DNA from: Diospyros lotus
Taxonomy: Eukaryota; Streptophyta; Magnoliopsida; Ericales; Ebenaceae
Assembly: GCF_014633365.1 (NCBI RefSeq)
Contig: NC_068348.1
Coordinates: 14,526,311-14,590,310 of the forward strand
DNA length: 64,000 nt
Direction: 5' to 3'
Below the pieces are notes generated by a model. That model was not told the DNA's origin and did no database searches. It worked only from the letters and a program-made list of their open reading frames with translations. Position 1 is the stretch's first letter; each line of letters begins with the position of its first letter. Below, piece after piece: positions 22,686 to 32,159 of this stretch. The translations under genes were made by a program, and so were the position numbers.

Positions 22686-25085
22686 TTATGACAACAAAGT
22701 TATTGGATTAGAGCAAGTTTCGCGATTGTGACCAATTAGACCACAACGACTGCATTTTACCCTCCTCTTCTCTTCACCGGGTGAAGGAATTCGACAAATC
22801 TGACGTCTTCCACATTTGCGTCTACTTGCCAGTGGTAGCAATTTAATAGACTCAATTTCCACTGGCACGGTCTAGTCGGCTTGGCTACCCATAGGCATTA
22901 TCGGATCGACATAGGCACACAGTAGAGCTTCTGTTTGGTAGTATGAGGAGCACAAAGTGTATGGGTCAATATTGCGTGAACGTGTAGCAGCCAGGGCATG
23001 ACCACATGGCAATTTGTCGAAATCAAACACTCTACAAGTGCAAGTTTTCGCCTTCAAGTCGACAATACCCCCAAAGTGACCATCATGAACATTGAATCTA
23101 TACATATCAACCGGTTCTTGACGCCAATACTGGGATAATACCAATCTTTTGGTTATTTCTCCCTCAGCCCGACCTGTTATATATCCACCCATTTTACTAG
23201 CATCAGCCCGTCTCTCATAAAACCATTGTTGCAGCATATTCTTGATATACTCCATCAAACATTGAATCGATAATTTACGCGCATCTGCCAGAGCTGCATT
23301 GAGGCATTTCGCAATGTTTGTGGTCATTATATCAAACCTTTTGCCATCTGAATATGCATGTGCCCAATGATTGAAACCAGCCTCTCTAAGATAAGCACTG
23401 ATGGCTGGAGCATATCGCTCGAGCTTAATAAAGTATTCATTAAATTCTAATTGTCGATATGCCTTAGCAGCCTTGTAGAAAAGAGCATACACATTTTCCT
23501 TTTTGAATTTAGCCTTTACATTTAGGCCAATATGATATATACATGAAACATGCAACGAGTTAGGGAACACAGTCGTGACTGCCTTATGGATGCTCTTGTG
23601 CCAGTCAGACACAAATACCAAATCAGGTATATCATCACCAAGTGCAGAGCATAATTTATTGAAGAATCATTCCCATGAGGCATCATTCTCAGAATCTCAA
23701 ACTCCCCACGCTATAGGATAAACATGATTGTTACCGTCTTTGCACGTGGCAACAAACAAACTACCAAGATACTTGCCCTTAAGGAAATAAGCATCGACTG
23801 CAATGACAGGTCGCATCTTGCTACGAAATCCAGCAAGGCATGCACCAATGGCCATAAAAAGGTACTTGAATCTGTTTCCACTGTCACTCTCGAATTCTGC
23901 AATAGTCCTGGGGTTATTTAACTTCAACATGTACAGATAAGATGGAAGCAACTGGAATGATTCCTCCGCACCCTCCCTGATCATGCCCAAAGCCTTTTCC
24001 CGTGATCTCCATGCCTTTTCATAACTTATGTTGACCCCAAAGTCCTTACGAATATCGTGGACAATGTTCTTAGGCTTATAAATACGCTTAACGTCCTCGA
24101 AACTGGTTTTTATATAAGAACCAATTATTCTGCTCTTCGCCTGACAATGATCGCAACGCATTATTGAAGATGAACATGAATGAGTATTTACATATTTCCT
24201 AACTGTCTAACCAAAAGAAGTGCCAAGCATGGCTTCCCTCAACCGCCATTTACAATCACCGTGCTTACATTTTATGTAAACTAGCTTCTTAGTTGACTTG
24301 ACCACTTTGTATTCGTAATTATTCTTCAAAGCCAACAAACTCATCCGTTGATGCAATTCTAATTTTGACGAAAAAATTTCGCTCAACTCAACATCTGACA
24401 TAGTCGATGTTGTTCTCGCACTAATCCTTGATAATATTGAAGATGGGAGAAAAGTAGGCTGCTCAGCACAATCCCGTGAATCTACATTGATAATGTACAA
24501 ATTTTCAGCATCATCAGTATTGAATACATCTTCAACCCCATGTCCAGCATCATCCCAATTAACATCTTCAACACCATGTCCAGCATCATCCCGTTTAACA
24601 TCTTCATAACCATTTCCATCCAAAGCATCATTGCGATTAACCTCGTCTTTCAACGATGTTGGACTATCGTTGCCCAAGCGTGTCACAGGAGAATTCTCTG
24701 CAACCACTTCCTTAGGTTGTGTCTACAGTAGTAATCTATCCACAAAATCAACACACAATGGGCTTCTGGACTCTATCCGAGAGCATTCCAATAGAAAGCA
24801 CTCAACATCTATATCATTACGTATCTCCAATGGAAGTGCGGATAGAACCGAGTGCTTATACTTGTACTTCAGCACAACTAACTTCTCAGCCGTACTAACA
24901 TTGAACTTGCTGTATAGGGAACTTACTAGTTGGTCGAATGTGCAATTTGGTTCCACACGTAGAACCGACCCACATTCTTCGGTCATGTATTTATATTCTT
25001 TCGCATCAACATCATATTGCCACTGACCTCCATACATCACAACAACAAAGACAGGTCTTCGAGCTTCCATTCCTATAACATACAT
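22686..25085 (-). pseudogene. mudrA-like MULE transposase, one frame with several nonsense codons
   Basis: From ATG 25085: PB1-like N-terminal domain (VFVVVMYGGQWQYD), an acidic spacer with a repeated DDAGHGVEDV, the MuDR N-terminal DNA-binding region (YIKCKHGDCKWRLREA), then CDHCQAKSRIIGSYI, transposase core (MRPVIAVDAYFLKGKYLGSL, DSENDASWE, DLVFVSDWHKSIHKAV, SCIYHIGLNVKAKF), SWIM zinc finger (CTCRVFDFDKLPCGHALAA) and a C-terminal CCHC knuckle (CSRCGLIGHNRETC). Segments 25085-24723, 24707-24207, 24161-23697, 23621-22872 and 22868-22686 are all in register. About five TAG/TGA codons (near 24723, 24207, 23697, 23665, 22872) interrupt it. No frameshift was seen. It would bind and cut the TIRs if intact. 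Confidence 0.88.
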
Positions 25086-25746
25086 TGAAACAATTTCTAA
25101 ATTAAAAGAAATTTAAAACATATCGGTTTTCCTAACGTATATCGGTTTCTAAATGTCAGTTGTGAGAGGTCATATTGGTTAATATATATCAGTTAACATA
25201 AGACTTCAACCGATAATGAAACCGATATATCATTTTCATGATGCTTATGTGTTTAAACTTATATCGGTTGAAATATGTCATGACGTAAATTACCGATATA
25301 TCAACCGATATATGTCCAAACTAGTGAAATGCATAATTTTTCACTCATAACTTTGGAAAAGAGGATAAACTATCTTGTCGAAGATTGGAAAATAACTAAA
25401 TACCTAGATCAAGAGAAGTCGATTGATGTGCGAACGCAACAACGCTTAAGGAATAATAACAATGGGCGCGAATAAGACGTTTGATGAAGAAGCAGCAACA
25501 CTTTGGCAAGTGAATAACAACAACAATGGCTTTGAGAAAGACGAGTGTGAGAGATTGACGGCGGCCGAGTCAGAATGTAAGTGACAGAAGAGAAGACCAT
25601 AAGACAGGATCTTATAGCGGGGTTATTAAAAGTAGGGGCATTTTTGTCCGGTAAAAGTTCAAAAGTCCTAGTTTTGCAAAGATTTTCAAAGTGTCCTATT
25701 TTTTCGCAAATTTTAGTACGAGGAGTCCTAGTTTTGCAAATTTCCC
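25086..25746 (-). promoter_or_regulatory. 5' flank and terminal region of the MULE transposase gene (motif cluster VI)
   Basis: Upstream of the transposase ATG lie exact ATCGGT/ACCGAT at about 25122, 25141, 25209, 25221, 25263, 25292 and 25304. Outward (25570-25746) is typical MULE terminal sequence: GGGGCATTTTTGTCCGG and two copies of TCCTAGTTTTGCAAA (about 25666 and 25726). Promoter function is inferred from position only. Confidence 0.6.
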
Positions 25747-26335
25747 ATATATATATACATAAATTACACATTTAACCCCTCAATTTCTCAATAATATCAC
25801 TTGAGGGTTTTTAATAATTCCACTTGGAGATCTACTAATTACACTTGGGCCCTCCAAGCTTTAAATTATTAACATCAAGCCACCAAACTCTTGATTTCTC
25901 AAAAATTAATAACCGACTTTTACTCAGAAATATTGATTTCGTCCCTACTTCTGTACGGGACCTTCATTCCACCCGAAAATACTTCAGGGTTGCCTTACTC
26001 GCAAACTCAGACCACCCCTAGAGTCCCCTCAGCTTCTCGGAGGTCCCCTGCGACCATTTGATACTAACACCCATTCAAGCTTATACATAATTTATTCCGA
26101 AAATTATTCTCAATCGAACTGCTTCCAGCATCATTAGCCTCACCTTGAGACGCTCACCATTCTCATGCCCTTTTCCCTGGACATCCAAGTCCCGGGGCAC
26201 TCCCTACCGTCGATATGATAATTTTATTAATTAATTTCTCGAAACCGACCCTTGGATTTCCCGAACCACCCGAGGTCTTTTCAAAATAATCAAAAATTAT
26301 TTATTTTCCAATACCATGTAATACGTGGTATTACA
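25747..26335 (-). repeat. Left (3') LTR of the LARD, only the inner part present
   Basis: Homologous to 52990-53570 (ACATAAATTACACATTTAACC ... GGTATTACA), with scattered substitutions. Homology begins exactly where the MULE terminal sequence stops. The remainder of this LTR is expected on the far side of the MULE and is not in the window. Confidence 0.85.
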
Positions 26336-26348
26336 TTCCACCCCCCTT
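26336..26348 (-). other. LARD polypurine tract
   Basis: TTCCACCCCCCTT beside the LTR terminus TATTACA; purine-rich on the element strand, followed by TAAAGAATTTTGTCCTCG as in the gypsy elements G2-G4. Confidence 0.7.
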
Positions 26349-27185
26349 AAAGAATTTTGTCCTCGAAATTCACTTTACCTTAATCTTCTACCCAAGATAG
26401 TCACATTCTCAAGCTAATCACCAAACTCCCATACTCGAGACTCTCATAGCCTAGTTGCTGCACACCCTTCCTCGGAATATTCCCATCTCGAGATTTCGCT
26501 TAGGCTACTAATCCTCTCACTCCTGAGGATATTCATCACTGATGCCACTTTGGCCTGCCGCCAAATCGCACCACTGGTCGTTGGTCATGGCTACCGTAAC
26601 GATGTCCATCTCTTGATGGATTTCAACTGCCTCAAACATCGCTTTGCAGTCTACTTCCCATTTTTCATCAATCGAAACAAACACTCGCTAACATTGCATC
26701 ACTAATTAGTCTACCACAGTTTTACGTCGATCACACACGTCAACGTTTCCCACTGCCAATCACATTTGGCCACTCTTTTACGCTAGTCCAACCAGCAACG
26801 TCTTAACACTGATCATCCACCGTAATGTCACTTCTAGTGCCCACAAGACAATCCGACACCCATTCCACCATGGCATATCGCCATTTAGTACAAGCATGCA
26901 TAGTTTGAGTCGATCCTCATGGCAACATCTCATTACCGATCAACTAACCATGCTAGCACTACATAGGAAGCAACCATTTGGCCCACCCAGCTAACTTCAA
27001 CCATTTCATACATGGTCTACTACCTTGGCTAGCCGACCCTCATTTATCGATACGATTATGCATAGTTGACATACTCAACACCATGCCAGGCTATTTCACA
27101 TTTCAACCAGACGTGCACTACTAGAGTCCACCTCAAGCTTGGCGATGCACGCGCCATTACATTCTCACCTCGAGCTTAACCATGC
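26349..27185 (-). other. LARD interior, segment 1, no gene seen
   Basis: C-rich, G-poor plus strand with no domain or long ORF. Continues after the CACTA insertion at 32157. Confidence 0.6.
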
Positions 27186-27199
27186 TCGCAATACAAAAA

Positions 27200-27660
27200 A
27201 ATCAGCATTTAGCGGCGATTTTTAGCCGCAGCTAAGTATTTTAGTGGCGGTTTTGAAAACCGCTGCTAAGTCAACCGTCGCGGAGCATTTAGCGACGGTT
27301 TTTTGCAATCGCTGGAATAACCGTCGCTAATTTTAAATTTTACGGCGGTTTTAAAAACCGCCGCTAAATAAGTGATTTAGCGGTGGTTTCTATAATATTT
27401 AGCAGTGGTTTTGAAACCGCCACTAAAATTAAAAATTTATTTTTTTAATTTTTTTTAAAATTTTATTTTTAAAAATTAAAAAATATATATTTAATTTTAG
27501 CGGCTGTTTCAAAACCGCCGCGAAAATTAATAAAAAAAATTAATTTTTTAATTTTAGCGGCGGTTTCAAAACCGCCGCTAAAATTAATAAAAAAATTATT
27601 TTTTTAATTTTAGCGGCGGTTTCAAAACAGCCGCTAAAATAAAAAATTTAATTTTTTAAT
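27200..27660. repeat. CACTA left subterminal repeats (AGCGGCGGTTTT family)
   Basis: About a dozen inverted pairs such as TTTAGCGGCGGTTTC and AAAACCGCCGCTAAA at spacings of about 20-90 bp. In CACTA elements such repeats bind the TnpA-type protein. Confidence 0.8.
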
Positions 27661-27661
27661 T

Positions 27662-27890
27662 ACTTGCGATGGCTAGCCCAGCCCGCGCCCGGCCGCTCGA
27701 CTCGCGAACCCTGCCCTCGCCCAACCCTTGCACGCCACGTGGCCATTTGTGCGTTCGCCACATGGCGATGCTGGAATTTAAATCCCAACACCTTCCCCCT
27801 CCCCAAGTTTCGAACCCAGAACCCTTACTGTGCATGCGCGCGCGCGAACCACTTTATCTGCGAAACACCCCTTGACATATGTGGACATAT
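27662..27890 (+). other. GC-rich island inside the AT-rich CACTA element
   Basis: A sharply bounded GC-rich block (ATGGCTAGCCCAGCCCGC at its start, CATGCGCGCGCGCG near 27833) lies between the left subterminal repeats and the AT-rich core. Two overlapping short frames run through it without a recognisable domain. It may be captured sequence, but nothing identifies the source. Confidence 0.45.
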
Positions 27891-28979
27891 ATATATATTA
27901 TATACATTAGCAAAATTATATTTTATATATTTTAAAAACAAATATATAAAAGAATAATAGAATAAATTAAAAATAGATTTTTAATTTATTAAAAATCTAT
28001 ATTAAAATTTCATAATTCTGAAAATAAGTTTCTAACAACTAATTTTATATTTATTAAAATAAGTTTATTTAAATTTCAGAATTATATTTTAGAATTATAT
28101 TTATAAATAGATTTTTAACATTTAATAAGTTTATTTATAAATAAATTTCAGAATTATATTTTATATTTTTTAATATATATTAAAAACATTTATTAATTGA
28201 TTATTTTTTAAAAGAATAAATTAAAAATTAATTATTAATTACTTTATTAAATTAGATTTTTTTAAATTAGATTTTTAATTAATTTTGCTATTAATTTAAA
28301 TGCAATTTTAAATTTATTTTTAAGATTTTATATTTAATTTTATTAATTTAATTTTTAATTATTTTCTTAAGCTAAATTTAAATTTTTTAATGAAAATAAT
28401 GAATTTTAATATTTAAGATTTTTATTTACTTTTAATTATATGATAATTATAAATATAAATTAAAACTCTTAAATATGAGTAAAAATAAGTTTTTTCAATA
28501 ATAACAAAATTTAAAAAAAATTAATTTTGATTTCTTCCATAGTCTTAAAAATGTGATACCTTAAATATTAATTAGCATCGAAAAACCGTAGCATTTGACA
28601 AGCTTAAATAATTTTTTATGAATTTGTTAAGACATCACATTTTCAAAACTATAATATAATTATTAAAGTAATTAATAATTAATTAATCACTACCTTTGAT
28701 TTAATGCAAGTTTTTGAGGGAAAAAATTCATCATTGATTGACACTTGGCAAAATACTTTATTTGACTATCATATTTTAATATTATATAAATATACATAGA
28801 ATAAAGATATAAAAATAATATTTTAAATAAATGAATAATTTTCTATGACTTAATTAATAGTTTAAGTTGACTATTAATATTTCTCATAAAACTCATGCAA
28901 ATTTAATACAAAACAATTAGCAATGAAAAACTCGTATATTTAAAATTTATTATTAATTTTACAATAATTAGTATATATT
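27891..28979. other. AT-rich CACTA core, no gene
   Basis: Very AT-rich sequence with no ORF of note, no domain and only simple A/T runs; passes into the tandem array at about 28980. Confidence 0.6.
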
Positions 28980-31275
28980 ATTTTAAAACAATTGAAAGAT
29001 TTAAATTATTAATGCAAATTACAAAATGTAAATTATTAATGCGATAAGTAGTAAATGCAAATCATTAATGCAAGTTTTGGGGGAAAATTTTATTATTACT
29101 TATTATTTCAAAGCAATTGAAAGATTTAAATTATTAATCTAAATTACAAAATGTAAATTATTAATGCAAGTTTTGGAGGAAAATTTCTTTTTTCAAGACT
29201 ATCATATTTTTATATATATAAAGATGCAAATTACAAAATGTAAATTATTAATGTAATAAGTACTAAATGCAAATCATTAATGCAAGGTTTGGGGGAAAAT
29301 TTTATTACTACTTATTATTTCAAAACAATTGAAAATTTTAAATTATTAATGCAATTACAAAATATAAATTATTAATACAATAAGTATTAATTGCAAATCA
29401 TTGATTAATGCAAGTTTTGGGGGAAAATTTCTTTTTTCAAGACTATCCTACTTTTATATATATAAAGATACAAATTACAAAATATAAATTATTAATACAA
29501 TAAGTATTAATTACAAATCATTAATTAATGCAAGTTTTGAGAGGAAATTTCTTTTTTCAAGACTATCCTACTTTTATATATATAAAGATGCAAATTACAA
29601 AATATAAATTATTAATGTAATAAGTACTAAATGCAAATCATTAATGCAAGTTTCGGGGAAAAATTTTATTATTACTTATTATTTCAAAGCAATTGAAAGA
29701 TTTAAATTATTAATCTAAATTACAAAATGCAAATTATTAATGCAAGTTTTGGAGGAAAATTTCTTTTTTCAAGACTATCCTATTTTTATATATATAAAGA
29801 TGCAAATTACAAAATGTAAATTATTAATGCAACAAGTACTAAATGTAAATCATTAATGCAAGTTTTGGGGAAAAATTTTATTACTACTTATTACTTCAAA
29901 GCAATTGAAAATTTTAAATTATTAATGCAAATTACAAAATGTAAATTATTAATACAATAAGTATTAATTACAAATCATTAATTAATGCAAGTTTTGGGAG
30001 GAAATTTCTTTTTTAAGACTATCCTACTTTTATATATATAAATATGCAAATTACAAAAATGTAAATTATTAATGCAATAAGTACTAAATGTAAATCATTA
30101 ATGCAAGTTTTGGGGGAAAATTTTATTACTACTTATTACATCAAAGCAATCGAAAATTTTAAATTATTAATGCAAATTACAAAATATAAATTATTAATAC
30201 AATAAGTATTAATTACAAATCATTAATTAATGCAAATTTTGGGAGGAAATTTCTTTTTTCAAGACTATCCTACTTTTATATATATAAAGGTGCAAATTAC
30301 AAAATGTAAATTATTAATGCAACAAGTACTAAATGTAAATCATTAATGCAAATTTTGGGAAAAATTTTTATTACTACTTATTACTTCAAAGCAATTGAAA
30401 ATTTTAAATTATTAATGCAAATTACAAAATGTAAATTATTAATATAATAAGTATTAATTGCAAATCATTAATTAATGCAAGTTATGAGAGGAAATTTCTT
30501 TTTTCAAGACTATCTTACTTTTATATATATAAAGATGCAAATTACAAAAATGTAAATTATTAATGCAATAAGTACTAAATGTAAATCATTAATGCAAGTT
30601 TTGGGGGAAAATTTTATTACTACTTATTACTTCAAAGCAATTAAAAATTTTAAATTATTAATGCAAATTACAAAATGTAAATTATTAATACAATAAGTAT
30701 TAATTGTAAATCATTAATTAATACAAGTTTTAGGAGGAAATTTCTTTTTTCAAGACTATCATACTTTTATATATATAAATATGAAAATTACAAAATATAA
30801 ATTATTCATGCAATAAGTACTAAATGCAAATCATTAATGTAAGTTTTGGGAGAAAATTTTATTACTACTTATTACTTCAAAGCAATTGAAAATATTAAAT
30901 TATTAATGCAAATTACAAAATGTAAATTATTAATACAATAAGTGTTAATTGTAAATCAATAATTAATGCAAGTTTTCAGAGGAAATTTCTTTTTTCAAGA
31001 CTATTCTACTTTTATATATATAAATATGCAAATTACAAAATATAAATTATTAATGCAATAAGTACTAAATGCAAATCATTAATACAAGTTTTGAGAGAAA
31101 ATTTTATTACTACTTATTACTTCAAAGCAATTGAAAATTTTAAATTATTAATGCAAATTATAAAATGTAAATTATTAATACAATAAGTATTAATTGCAAA
31201 TCATTAATTAATGCAAGTTTTAGGAGGAAATTTCTTTTTTCAAGACTATCCTACTTTTATATATATAAAGATTTT
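28980..31275. repeat. Internal tandem array, about 245-bp units, in the CACTA element
   Basis: The phrase CAAGACTAT recurs at about 29194, 29438, 29558, 29770, (30014 variant), 30260, 30505, 30751, 30997 and 31241. Spacings are 244-246 bp except one 120 + 212 interval. Each unit has two related halves of about 120 bp (both contain AATGCAAGTTTTGGG and TTACAAAATGTAAATTATTAA), so it is a dimeric satellite-like array of roughly nine units. Confidence 0.85.
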
Positions 31276-31382
31276 GTAATTAATTTAAATTAAAATTTTA
31301 ATTTCTATTTAAGATTTTATATTTATTTTTATTAATTTAATTCAATTTAATTTTAATTTTAATTATTTAATTATTTTTAAAT

Positions 31383-32156
31383 TTAGCGGCGGTTAAAAAC
31401 CACCGCTAAATTAAAATTTTTAATGAATTTTGTGGCAGTTTTTAAAAATCGTCGTTAAATTAAATTATTTAATAAATTTATAATTTAATTTTAATTTTAA
31501 ATTATTTAATTATTTTTGAATTTAGCGACGGGTTTTCAAAACCGCCGTTAAATTAAATTTTTTGATGAATTTTGCGGCAGTTTTCAAAACCACCGCAAAT
31601 ATTAATTTAATTTTAATGATAAATTATTTAATTATTTTTGAATTTAGCAGCGAGTTTTCAAAAATCGCCGCTAAATTAAATTTTTTAATGAATTTTGCGG
31701 TGGTTTCGAAAACCACCGCAAATATTAATTTAATTTTAATTATAAATTATTTAATTATTTTTGAATTTAGCGGCAATTTTTCAAAAATCGCCGCTAAATT
31801 AAATTTTTTAATGAATTTTGAGGCGGTTTCGAAAACCGCCGCAAATATTAATTTAATTTTAATTATAAATTATTTAATTATTTTTGAATTTAGCGGCAGT
31901 TTCTCAAAAACCACTGCTAAATTTAATTTAATTTTTTAATTATTTAATTATTTTCTAAATTTAGCAGCGATTTTTTAAAAACCGCCGCAAAATTGAATGG
32001 TTTAATGAATTTTGCGACGGTTTTTCAAAACCACCGCAAAATGTTAAAAAAATCGCTGCTAAAATAGTATTTTGCGGCGGTTTACAAACCGCCGCAAAAT
32101 TTCATTTTTTGCGACGGTTTTAAAAACCGCCGCTAAAAATCAATTTTTTTGCAGTG
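31383..32156. repeat. CACTA right subterminal repeats
   Basis: Repeated TTTAGCGGCGGTTTT / AAAACCGCCGCAAA pairs, including a tandem unit of roughly 100-120 bp (TTAATGAATTTTGCGGCGG-like at about 31560, 31686, 31807). The 125-aa frame at 31562-31939 is made by this tandem and is not a gene. Confidence 0.8.
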
Positions 32157-32159
32157 TCG

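Larger units (their letters stand above)
20650..25746. mobile_element. Right part of a Mutator-like element with convergent Ulp1-like and mudrA-like genes
   Basis: Contains Ulp1-like copy B (plus) and a mudrA-type transposase (minus) facing each other, separated by about 630 bp of motif-rich DNA. The right terminus reads, on the minus strand, GGGAAATTTGCAAAACTAGG from 25746 inward, with an internal reiteration of CAAAACTAGGACT, as in MULE terminal regions. Immediately beyond it LTR sequence of another element begins, so 25746 is taken as the end. The left end and its TIR are not found: G1 and a deletion removed or displaced the 5' half. Confidence 0.75.
27189..32156. mobile_element. Non-autonomous CACTA (En/Spm) element, TSD TCG
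   Basis: Left end CAATACAAAAAAATC; right end, reverse-complemented, CACTGCAAAAAAATT. Both continue into TTTAGCGGCG-type sequence. Three-base duplications TCG flank it (27186-27188 and 32157-32159), as expected for CACTA elements. Subterminal regions carry many copies of AGCGGCGGTTTT and its inverse AAAACCGCCGCT. No transposase (TnpD-like) coding sequence was found in the 4,968-bp element, whose core is very AT-rich, so it must be mobilised in trans. It sits in the LARD interior. Confidence 0.88.

Noticed and set aside
27664..27957. Possible captured gene or SINE (tRNA B-box-like TTCGAACCC near 27810)
   Set aside because: No A box, no poly-A or poly-T end, no domain; kept only as a GC-rich island.
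28980..31275. Possible CRISPR-like or regular repeat array
   Set aside because: Units are contiguous tandem repeats of about 245 bp without unique spacers, in a eukaryotic transposon.
31562..31939. 125-aa plus-strand ORF
   Set aside because: Generated by tandem subterminal CACTA repeats; the peptide is itself periodic.
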